The translations under genes and the position numbers were made by a program. This document shows, piece after piece, positions 6,176 through 12,832 of a stretch of DNA of 15,754 bases; the first letter of the stretch is position 1, and each line of letters starts with the position of its first letter. The stretch comes from an uncultured Clostridia bacterium. GTDB taxonomy: Bacteria > Bacillota > Clostridia > Lachnospirales > Anaerotignaceae. The notes under the pieces are model-generated. The model saw nothing but the letters and a program-made list of their open reading frames with translations, searched no databases and was not told the origin of the DNA. Location: assembly GCA_937919015.1 (NCBI GenBank), contig CALFPN010000161.1, forward strand, positions 1 through 15,754, written 5' to 3'.

Positions 6176-7060
6176 ATGGAACAGAGCATTGTTGATTTTA
6201 CCGAATATTTGCGGAACGAAAAAAAATCATCTGAGAATACCGTTCTATCTTATGCCAGAGACTTAAAGGGCTTTTGCCGATTTATGAAAGAATCCGGTGT
6301 CCTTGATCCTGCAAAGGTGAACCGCACGAATGTGATGGCCTATGTCTATGAACTGCAGAAGCAGCAGAAGGCAGGGACAACTGTGTCCAGAAATATTGCA
6401 TCCATTCGTTCCTTTTTTCAGTTCCTGCAAAGAAAAGGTCTTGTGACGGAAAACCCTGCGGCTGATTTGGAACTGCCCAAGGTGGAAAAAAAGATTCCGG
6501 AAATTCTGTCTTTGGATAAAGTGGAGCTGCTGCTGGAGCAGCCCAGCGGCGAAGAAGATAAGGAAATTCGTGATAAAGCCATGCTGGAACTTCTGTATGC
6601 CACAGGAATCCGCGTAACAGAATTGATTTCCCTTCGGGTGGAAGATATCAATCTTCCTCTGGAATATATCCGCTGCGGCAGCGATGCCAAAAGCCGAATT
6701 ATTCCCATTGGTGCCCAGGCCAAGGTTTCTTTGCGCAGATATCTGGATAAGGTGCGGGAACACATGGTACTTCGTCCCGATGAGGAAGTGTTGTTTGTAA
6801 ATTGTAACGGGAAACCGATGACCAGACAGGGCTTCTGGAAAATCATCAAGGCTTATGCGAAAAAGGCCGGCATCGAGGAAGATATCACCCCCCACATGCT
6901 GCGTCATTCCTTTGCGGCCCACCTGATCGAAAATGGTGCGGATCTGCGTTCTGTGCAGGAAATGCTGGGACATTCCGATATTTCCACCACACAGATCTAT
7001 ACGAAACTGACGAATCAGAAGCTGAAGAACGTGTACGCCAAAACCCATCCCCGTGCATAA
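6176..7060 (+). CDS. xerD: Site-specific tyrosine recombinase XerD
   Basis: A 294-aa tyrosine recombinase of normal XerC/D length. It works with XerC at the dif site to resolve chromosome dimers before division. The N-terminal SAM-like core-binding domain (about 1-90) is followed by the catalytic domain, which has the complete active site: R146 in ATGIRVTEL, K172 in DAKSRIIP, H240 and R243 in TPHMLRHSFAAHL, H266 in MLGHSDISTTQIY, and nucleophile Y275. The ATG follows AAAGGGA. The XerD rather than XerC call rests on the spoIIM neighbour and the overall pattern. No CRISPR, phage or integron context suggests an integrase. Confidence 0.92.
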   Translation: MEQSIVDFTEYLRNEKKSSENTVLSYARDLKGFCRFMKESGVLDPAKVNRTNVMAYVYELQKQQKAGTTVSRNIASIRSFFQFLQRKGLVTENPAADLELPKVEKKIPEILSLDKVELLLEQPSGEEDKEIRDKAMLELLYATGIRVTELISLRVEDINLPLEYIRCGSDAKSRIIPIGAQAKVSLRRYLDKVREHMVLRPDEEVLFVNCNGKPMTRQGFWKIIKAYAKKAGIEEDITPHMLRHSFAAHLIENGADLRSVQEMLGHSDISTTQIYTKLTNQKLKNVYAKTHPRA

Positions 7061-7073
7061 TATTGATTTTACG

Positions 7074-7101
7074 GCCATCCATTTGGATGGCTTTTTCTTT
7101 T
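7074..7101 (+). terminator. Rho-independent terminator after xerD
   Basis: GCCATCC (7074-7080) pairs with GGATGGC (7085-7091) around ATTT. A T-run follows, interrupted by one C. Confidence 0.9.
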
Positions 7102-7122
7102 GCAAACTCTATGGAGCGTTTG

Positions 7123-7151
7123 TTGTAATGGGAAGAAAAGCTCTTTATGAT
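7123..7151 (+). promoter_or_regulatory. Promoter candidate for the XRE-desulfoferrodoxin gene
   Basis: TTGTAA (7123-7128), a 17-bp spacer and TATGAT (7146-7151). Confidence 0.55.
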
Positions 7152-7174
7152 AAGGGCAGAAGGAGGTGAATGCT

Positions 7175-7759
7175 GTGGATATGAGCAAAACAGGAGAATT
7201 GTTGAGACAATTGCGGAAAGAAAAGAGAATGACCCAGAAACAGGCGGCAGAACTGCTGCAAATCAGTGACAGAACGATCTCGAAGTGGGAAAGAGGCACA
7301 GGGTTTCCCGATGTTTCCTTATGGAAGGGGATTTCCGCGTTATATGGCGTGGAGATAGAAAGGATGCTGGATGGGGATCTACAGGAAAAAAGAGGTGAAA
7401 CGGGAAATATGAAACGAGTGAAGTTTTATCGCTGTGAGCATTGCGGCAATATCGTATGGAGTATGGGCGGCGGAGAGATTTCCTGCTGTGGCAGAAAAGG
7501 AAACCCTTTGCAGGTGAAGGATATAGATGAGATGCATGCTGTGAAGGTGGAAGAAATCGGGTCTGAATATTATGTGACATTTGCCCATGAAATGAAAAAG
7601 GGACATTATATTTCTTTTGCGGCATTGGTTTCCTGGGATAGGGTGACCATTGTGAAACTCTACCCTGAACAGGCATCAGAGGTATATCTGCCCCGACAGC
7701 GTAGGGGAGAACTCTATCTTTGCTGCAGTGAACATGGATTATTCCGAAAAAAGATATAA
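7175..7759 (+). CDS. XRE-family regulator fused to a desulfoferrodoxin/superoxide-reductase-like domain
   Basis: A 194-aa two-part protein. Residues 5-67 are a Cro/C1-type helix-turn-helix (RKEKRMTQKQAAELL, ISDRTISKWERG). Residues 82-194 resemble desulfoferrodoxin. A rubredoxin-like centre has CEHC (C87, C90) and C104-C105. A superoxide-reductase-like centre has H121, the H-x5-H pair H138/H144 in HEMKKGHYI, and C184-x2-H187. All nine expected iron ligands appear present. The catalytic Lys of the usual EKH motif reads EMH (119-121). The protein is therefore likely a redox or superoxide-responsive DNA-binding regulator (inference). The GTG at 7175 is chosen because AGGAGG (7161-7166) is 8 bases away. 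GTG 7166 overlaps that site, and ATG 7181 is a fallback. It stands alone between terminators, with no obvious target gene. Confidence 0.85.
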   Translation: MDMSKTGELLRQLRKEKRMTQKQAAELLQISDRTISKWERGTGFPDVSLWKGISALYGVEIERMLDGDLQEKRGETGNMKRVKFYRCEHCGNIVWSMGGGEISCCGRKGNPLQVKDIDEMHAVKVEEIGSEYYVTFAHEMKKGHYISFAALVSWDRVTIVKLYPEQASEVYLPRQRRGELYLCCSEHGLFRKKI

Positions 7760-7765
7760 AAATAA

Positions 7766-7796
7766 GGCAGAACCTTTTTCGGTTCTGCCAGTTTTA
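7766..7796. terminator. Bidirectional terminator between convergent genes
   Basis: GGCAGAACC (7766-7774) and GGTTCTGCC (7781-7789) form a 9-bp perfect stem. T-rich sequence follows on both strands: GTTTTATTATT on plus, TTATTTTTAT on minus. It can serve the regulator and the minus-strand LTA synthase gene. Confidence 0.88.
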
Positions 7797-9677
7797 TTAT
7801 TGGGGAAGGTCTTTTCTGACCAGATATTTTTCTCCCATCAGATCATCGTAAGTCAATAATTCGTGGTGACGAATGAATTCGTTGACAGCAGATTTGTCTT
7901 CCTTGTTGGAATACAGATCATAATAAGGGCTGATAACGGGGCAGGTTTCATACAGATCCAGCAGGAAGTTGGTTCTGGTATGTTCGGGGGCACCGATGTA
8001 ATCGCACAGCAGGGCAGGCAGCAGATAAGGAGAAACGGGAACTTCCTCTGCGCGGTAATCTCTGCCTGTGTCATAGTTGGCAAAGATGACATAGGGGGTA
8101 GAGAACATGGTGTATTTTTCTTCTTCTGTCCATTCCTGTGCTGTGGTGGAGGAAATATTGCCTGTGGTGATATAAGGAGAAAAGGAATCTCCCAGTGTAG
8201 GCAGATGGTCACCATACCAGAGAACGACGGTGGGTTTTTCTCGGTTCATCACATAATCATAGATCCGCCCCAGAGCGGCATCGGAATCGGATACTCCTTT
8301 GCAGTAATTATGCAGTGCATTCAGCTCGTCATCAGAAAGAACGTCGGAAGAAACCTTGATATCCCAGTCGGAAGGATCATATTTGTTCAGATACATGCTG
8401 TGGTTTTCCATGGTGATGACATGGAGGAACAGACCAACTTCATGGGGCTGCTGCAGCTGATAGATGACTTCCTCCGCGATGGTCTCATCGGTGATGTAGG
8501 GGCCACTGTTCCAATGGTGTTCTGCATGCAGGTCGTATTCCCCTCGCATTTCTGTCAGGCCCAGCAGAGGGTATGCGCGGTCGCGTTCGTAGAATTCCTT
8601 CTGATAGGTGTGGATGCCCAGGGTATCATAGCCCAGATTTTTGAACAGGCGAGGATAGGAGAAAATATCCTCAAAGACATACTGCTGATAAGGCACATTG
8701 CCGGAGGGCAGCATGTTTGTGGTAGTACCTGTCAGAATTTCAAATTCGGGACGAACGGTGCCGCCGCCAAAGGTGCAGGATACCATTTTGCCGCTGGGGT
8801 GTTCTGCGGCGATCCGTCTGTAGTTTTTCAGAGGATCTTCGGAATAGGTCACACCATGCAGCACAGTAGGATCCCAGTAAGCTTCGGAGAGGACAACGAT
8901 GATATCGGGATTCTGGAAATCCTGACCGGATTTGACAGAGGGCTGATATTTTTCAAAGTAATTTGCCAGATATTTTTCGTTGTAATCGGCGGGGTCGCCC
9001 ATATTCAGAGAGGCAAAGTTCAGCACAAAGGCGGTGAGAAACCCGTTTTCATTATAGTTTGCTGCCTGATTGCCGGGGGCCTTGGGAGAAACGCCAAATA
9101 CCTCATAGCAATTTCTGACTGCGGGATGCATGCAGAAGAGATACAGACATACCAGCAGGATGGGTGTGCCGATGACACGTTTTTTCCATGCCACGGGGAT
9201 TTCCGGTTTCATCATCAGGAGAAGCAGAAAATAAAAGACGGTTGCTGCGATGGTGTTCCATGCAGAATCGGGCATGGCCAGCGTGGTCAGAAATGTGCCG
9301 AAACTGCCGGCATTTTTGGCAAACATCATATCCCAAGGGAAAAAGTGGGTCTCCAAGATCTGTACTTTGAAATAATCAATCAAAGGCATGATGGTGAAAA
9401 ACAGGGCAGACAGGAAGGCCGCCAGAGGGATGCGTTTTGTCAGGCAGACTAATGCGCCGAAAAGCAGATAGACCACAACTGCGCCCAACAGGAAAGCCCC
9501 AGCGTTACCCTGCAGGAATGTAGACATCCCTTCGGCGGAGCCAAAGGCGAGGCTGTTGCATGCATAAGCCAGATATAAGGGAAACAGAGCCACGATGACC
9601 CACATGGCGAGTCTTGTTTTTTTGCTGCTATGGAAAAATTCCTGAATTTCCATTTGCATATCATGAAAAGGATTCAT
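7797..9677 (-). CDS. LTA synthase family protein (sulfatase-superfamily membrane enzyme)
   Basis: A 626-aa membrane enzyme of the lipoteichoic acid synthase family. Members transfer glycerol phosphate from phosphatidylglycerol to a polymer or sugar on the outer face of the membrane. Five hydrophobic segments lie at about 24-42, 57-80, 84-101, 140-157 and 168-184. An extracellular sulfatase-fold domain follows from about 256. Candidate metal and catalytic residues are E265 in VVLSEAYWDPT, the nucleophile T307 in FGGGTVRPEFE, H426 in MENHSMY, and D490-H491 in WYGDHLP. The ATG has GAGGAA upstream. No glycolipid synthase is adjacent, so whether it makes LTA or modifies another glycan is open. It is a single minus-strand gene with its own promoter, inserted between xerD and hemW. 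Confidence 0.9.
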   Translation of the reverse strand: MNPFHDMQMEIQEFFHSSKKTRLAMWVIVALFPLYLAYACNSLAFGSAEGMSTFLQGNAGAFLLGAVVVYLLFGALVCLTKRIPLAAFLSALFFTIMPLIDYFKVQILETHFFPWDMMFAKNAGSFGTFLTTLAMPDSAWNTIAATVFYFLLLLMMKPEIPVAWKKRVIGTPILLVCLYLFCMHPAVRNCYEVFGVSPKAPGNQAANYNENGFLTAFVLNFASLNMGDPADYNEKYLANYFEKYQPSVKSGQDFQNPDIIVVLSEAYWDPTVLHGVTYSEDPLKNYRRIAAEHPSGKMVSCTFGGGTVRPEFEILTGTTTNMLPSGNVPYQQYVFEDIFSYPRLFKNLGYDTLGIHTYQKEFYERDRAYPLLGLTEMRGEYDLHAEHHWNSGPYITDETIAEEVIYQLQQPHEVGLFLHVITMENHSMYLNKYDPSDWDIKVSSDVLSDDELNALHNYCKGVSDSDAALGRIYDYVMNREKPTVVLWYGDHLPTLGDSFSPYITTGNISSTTAQEWTEEEKYTMFSTPYVIFANYDTGRDYRAEEVPVSPYLLPALLCDYIGAPEHTRTNFLLDLYETCPVISPYYDLYSNKEDKSAVNEFIRHHELLTYDDLMGEKYLVRKDLPQ

Positions 9678-9718
9678 AGTTTCATTCCTCGTTTCGGTTT
9701 AGTTTTGTACAAAAAATA

Positions 9719-9747
9719 ATAGTATCATTGTTAGTTTGATTTTTCAA
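9719..9747 (-). promoter_or_regulatory. Promoter for the LTA synthase family gene
   Basis: On the minus strand, TTGAAA (9747-9742) is followed at 17 bp by TACTAT (9724-9719), with a TG one base before the hexamer (extended -10). Confidence 0.55.
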
Positions 9748-9789
9748 GAAAACGTGGGATTTTAATGATTTTTTCATTTTTATAGAACA

Positions 9790-9818
9790 TTGAAAAAAGA
9801 AAGACCCCGTGATATCAT
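9790..9818 (+). promoter_or_regulatory. Promoter for hemW
   Basis: TTGAAA (9790-9795), a 17-bp spacer and TATCAT (9813-9818), with TG at 9810-9811 giving an extended -10. It is divergent from the LTA synthase promoter. Confidence 0.68.
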
Positions 9819-9850
9819 GGAGAAAATCGAGAGAAATTTGAGGTGGAAGC

Positions 9851-10996
9851 ATGAAAAACACCAAAACCATAGGTTTATATATCCATATCCCCTTTTGCAG
9901 ACAGAAATGCCTGTACTGTGATTTTCCCTCTTGGGCGGGGAAGGAAGGGCAGATGCAGGGCTATGTGGATGCACTGACAAAGGAAATCGAAAACAGGGGG
10001 AAGGCATATTCTGACAGGAAAGTCATTTCTGTTTTTTTTGGCGGCGGGACGCCCACGACCCTTTCTGTTCCAATGCTGGAACAGTTGATGCAGGCGGTTT
10101 TCGAGAGCTGGGATATTGCAGAGGATGCGGAAATTACGACAGAAGCCAACCCCGGTACGCTGGATGGGGAAATGGCAGCTGCCTTGAAAAAAATGGGCTT
10201 TAACAGACTGAGCATGGGGGTGCAGGCGTGGCAGAACCGATTGCTGAAGGACTTGGGGCGTATCCATACCATGGAAGCTTTTCAGGAAAATTACAAGGCA
10301 GTACGAGAAGCAGGTTTTGGCAATGTAAATACAGACCTGATGTTTGCTCTGCCCAACCAGACCATGGCGGACTGGCAGGAAACGGTGAGAAATATCGTTG
10401 CATTAAATCCGGAGCATATTTCTGCCTACAGCCTGATTTTAGAAGAAGGAACTCCGTTCTTTGACAGATATGAAAAAGGCGAACTGGAGCCGGCAACGGA
10501 AGAACTGGACAGGGAAATGTACCATTGGGCAGTGGACTATCTGGCAAAAATGGGGTATGGGCAGTACGAAATTTCCAACTTTGCAAAAAAAGGTAGACAG
10601 AGCAGACACAACCGCATCTACTGGCAGGCGGAAGAATATCTGGGCATGGGGCTGGGAGCCCATTCCTACATGGATGGGGAACGCTTCCATAACAGGTATG
10701 ATCTGCAGGAATATATCAGAGCCGATGGGGATATCTCCTTATTAAAGGAAGAGGTGGAAGTGATTACGGAAGAAGATGCGCTGGCGGAATTTATGTTTCT
10801 GGGGCTGAGATTGACAGAAGGGGTTTCTTTTGCGCGATTCAGAGAACGATTTGGACAGGAAATGAAAAATATTTACGGCAGGCAGATCGAAGAACTGGTG
10901 AAAGATGGATTGCTGAAAGAGGATGAAATCGGTATTCGGCTGACAACAAGAGGCGTGGATATCAGCAATGTGGTGTTTGAGAAGTTCTTATTCTGA
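9851..10996 (+). CDS. hemW: Radical SAM heme chaperone HemW
   Basis: A 381-aa radical SAM protein, formerly annotated as oxygen-independent coproporphyrinogen III oxidase. HemW is thought to bind heme and deliver it to target proteins. The 4Fe-4S motif is CRQKCLYC (C16, C20, C23). GGGTP (64-68) contacts SAM, and HNRIYW (253-258) is the signature separating HemW from HemN. The short N-terminus before the cluster lacks the extra residues of true HemN. The ATG follows GAGGTGG (9840-9846). It lies directly upstream of hrcA, a common order in Firmicutes. No clear terminator lies between, so some transcription may run into the heat-shock operon. Confidence 0.94.
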   Translation: MKNTKTIGLYIHIPFCRQKCLYCDFPSWAGKEGQMQGYVDALTKEIENRGKAYSDRKVISVFFGGGTPTTLSVPMLEQLMQAVFESWDIAEDAEITTEANPGTLDGEMAAALKKMGFNRLSMGVQAWQNRLLKDLGRIHTMEAFQENYKAVREAGFGNVNTDLMFALPNQTMADWQETVRNIVALNPEHISAYSLILEEGTPFFDRYEKGELEPATEELDREMYHWAVDYLAKMGYGQYEISNFAKKGRQSRHNRIYWQAEEYLGMGLGAHSYMDGERFHNRYDLQEYIRADGDISLLKEEVEVITEEDALAEFMFLGLRLTEGVSFARFRERFGQEMKNIYGRQIEELVKDGLLKEDEIGIRLTTRGVDISNVVFEKFLF

Positions 10997-11049
10997 TACA
11001 ATCCGAAAGAATTTCTTAAAATACGGAAAATGAAGAAAATTTTATCGAT

Positions 11050-11080
11050 TAGCACTTGACATCTTTGGTGGCTAGTGCTA
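11050..11080. repeat. CIRCE-like inverted repeat with wide spacer
   Basis: TAGCACT (11050-11056) and AGTGCTA (11074-11080) are the same 7-base arms as in the true CIRCE, but 17 bases apart instead of 11. The left arm touches the -35 box and the right arm overlaps the extended -10. Confidence 0.6.
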
Positions 11081-11084
11081 TCTT
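11056..11084 (+). promoter_or_regulatory. Heat-shock operon promoter (hrcA)
   Basis: A perfect -35 TTGACA (11056-11061), a 17-bp spacer and TATCTT (11079-11084), with TG at 11076-11077 making an extended -10. The CIRCE operator starts 13 bases after the -10. Confidence 0.7.
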
Positions 11085-11096
11085 TATATACGTAAG

Positions 11097-11123
11097 TTAG
11101 CACTCGTACTTGGTGAGTGCTAA
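11097..11123. promoter_or_regulatory. CIRCE operator (HrcA binding site)
   Basis: A perfect match to consensus: TTAGCACTC (11097-11105), 9 bases, GAGTGCTAA (11115-11123). HrcA bound here blocks transcription of hrcA-grpE-dnaK-dnaJ. GroEL-dependent HrcA activity is known for the family. Confidence 0.97.
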
Positions 11124-11148
11124 TAAAATGGAAAAAGGAGGCGGCGGT

Positions 11149-12198
11149 ATGGCTTTAAACGATAGAAAAATACAGATCTTGCAGGCCATTATCAATGACT
11201 ATATTGAAACGGCGGAACCCGTCGGTTCCAGAACCATTGCCAAAAAGTACAATTTAGGGATCAGTTCTGCAACCATCAGAAATGAAATGAGCGATCTGGA
11301 AGAGATGGGCCTCATCTTACAGCCCCATGCCTCCAGCGGCCGTATCCCTTCCGATACGGGCTACAGACTCTATGTTGACCATCTGATGCAGCAGAAGGAA
11401 CTGACCGCTGAGGAACAGAAATATCTGCAGAGTGTCATCTCCAGAGATATCAATCAGATCGATTATCTGATGGAAGAAACGGCGAAGGCACTTTCCCTGC
11501 TGACAAATTATACAACATTTATTTCCGAGCCGGTGGGACAGAGAACACGGATCAAACAGATTCGACTGCTGCCGCTGGATAGCACATCTCTTTTGTTGGT
11601 CATTGCAACAGGGGATAACTTCATCAAGAACCATGTGATCAAAATGGATAGCGTACCTTCCGAAGAAAAGATCTTCTATATGGGCATTTGCCTGAATCGC
11701 GTGCTGCAGGGCTGTGCGCTGAATGAAATTGATGGTGCGGTCATCAGCAAGATACAGTCGGAACTGCAGGAATATCAGGAGCTCTTGCAGCCAATCCTGA
11801 AAGCCATTGAGATCACCATGCGGGCGGCGGAAAAGGTGCAGGTTCACATGAGTGGTGCCAGAAATATGCTGGCCTTCCCTGAATTTTCCGATATTCAGAA
11901 AGCAAAATCCCTGTTCCAGACACTGGAAGAAAAGGATGTGCTGGTAACGATGTTGGAAGAAAGCAAGGGCAATGATATCCAGATTTTGATTGGCAGCGAA
12001 AACACGGTGCAGGGCATGAAGGACTGCAGTGTCATCACAGCCACCTACAAAATGGGGGATAATACCAGAGGTACGATCGGTATCGTGGGCCCCACAAGAA
12101 TGGATTATTCTCAGGTCATTTCCGTACTGAATGGCATGGTACAGAATATTGAAAATGTATTACGGAACCTTTCCGATGGAAATAATAAAAATACCTAG
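11149..12198 (+). CDS. hrcA: Heat-inducible transcription repressor HrcA
   Basis: A 349-aa HrcA repressor of usual length. It represses class I heat-shock genes by binding CIRCE as a dimer, and needs GroEL to fold into its active form. The N-terminal winged helix (about 1-80) carries EPVGSRTIAKKY and the recognition region SSATIRNEMSDLEEMG, then HASSGRIPSDTGYR, all family hallmarks. The C-terminal part is the GAF-like dimerisation region. The ATG at 11149 is chosen because AAAGGAGG (11134-11141) lies 7 bases upstream. The in-frame ATG at 11128 precedes that site. grpE follows after 15 bases. The operator just upstream makes the gene autoregulated. Confidence 0.96.
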   Translation: MALNDRKIQILQAIINDYIETAEPVGSRTIAKKYNLGISSATIRNEMSDLEEMGLILQPHASSGRIPSDTGYRLYVDHLMQQKELTAEEQKYLQSVISRDINQIDYLMEETAKALSLLTNYTTFISEPVGQRTRIKQIRLLPLDSTSLLLVIATGDNFIKNHVIKMDSVPSEEKIFYMGICLNRVLQGCALNEIDGAVISKIQSELQEYQELLQPILKAIEITMRAAEKVQVHMSGARNMLAFPEFSDIQKAKSLFQTLEEKDVLVTMLEESKGNDIQILIGSENTVQGMKDCSVITATYKMGDNTRGTIGIVGPTRMDYSQVISVLNGMVQNIENVLRNLSDGNNKNT

Positions 12199-12213
12199 AA
12201 ATGAGGGAACGAC

Positions 12214-12786
12214 GTGGAAGAAATGAAAAAGGATGAAAATCTGGAAACACAGGAAACGGTTGTGGAAGAAACAGCGGAAACTGTGGAAGCGGAGGCTGTA
12301 GAAGAGGGCGAGATGGAAGTTCTGGATGAAAAGGACGAAAAGATCGCTCAGCTGGAACAGCAGGCTGCGGACAATCTGGATAAATATCAAAGATGTCTGG
12401 CGGAATTTGATAACTTCCGCAAACGTACAGTCAAAGAAAAAGCAAGCATGTATGACGATGGCGTGAGAAGTACGGTGGAAAAACTTCTGATGGTCATTGA
12501 CAATCTGGAAAGAGCCGTTATGGTTCAGGAAGGCAAAGTGGATGAAAACGATGCTTTCTTCAAAGGTGTGAAAATGACACTGACGCAGTTCCAGGATGTT
12601 CTGAAGGGCATTGGTGTGGAAGAAATCAAGGCTGTGGGCGAAAAATTCGACCCCAACCTGCACGCAGCAGTGGCCCATGAGGATGATGAAAACTACGGCG
12701 AAAACGAAGTGGTTCTGGAAATGCTGAAGGGTTATATGTATAAAGACAAAGTAATTCGTCACAGTATGGTTAAAGTGGCAAACTAA
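12214..12786 (+). CDS. grpE: Nucleotide exchange factor GrpE
   Basis: A 190-aa GrpE that releases ADP from DnaK in the chaperone cycle. The N-terminal 40 residues are very acidic and low complexity (repeated EE, ET and EA). A long coiled-coil helix with AQLEQQAADNLDKYQR and the conserved EFDNFRKRTVKEK follows. The C-terminal beta domain carries GVEEIKAVGEKFDPNLHAAV and ends in VIRHSMVKVAN, all typical. The start is taken as GTG 12214, placed 6 bases after GAGGG (12203-12207). The ATG at 12223 would be 15 bases away. It lies between hrcA and dnaK in one operon. Confidence 0.95.
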   Translation: MEEMKKDENLETQETVVEETAETVEAEAVEEGEMEVLDEKDEKIAQLEQQAADNLDKYQRCLAEFDNFRKRTVKEKASMYDDGVRSTVEKLLMVIDNLERAVMVQEGKVDENDAFFKGVKMTLTQFQDVLKGIGVEEIKAVGEKFDPNLHAAVAHEDDENYGENEVVLEMLKGYMYKDKVIRHSMVKVAN

Positions 12787-12832
12787 TCGAGAAACTGAAA
12801 ATCAATTTTGTATATTTTAGGAGGAATTTATC

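Noticed and set aside
7863..9452. 529-aa plus-strand open frame opposite the LTA synthase family gene
   Set aside because: The minus-strand frame has transmembrane segments and the full set of sulfatase-fold residues. The plus frame has no ribosome binding site or recognisable motif.
10997..11048. Terminator between hemW and hrcA
   Set aside because: Only a 5-bp AT palindrome (AAGAA/TTCTT) is present, with no GC-rich stem and no T-tract.
11110..11148. Upstream start for hrcA at 11110 or 11128
   Set aside because: These starts precede the AAAGGAGG site and would place part of the CIRCE operator or the ribosome binding site in the coding sequence. ATG 11149 gives the usual HrcA N-terminus.
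12787..12832. Separate promoter for dnaK in the grpE-dnaK gap
   Set aside because: A TATATT-like element exists, but there is no acceptable -35 at the right spacing, and the gap is only 46 bases.
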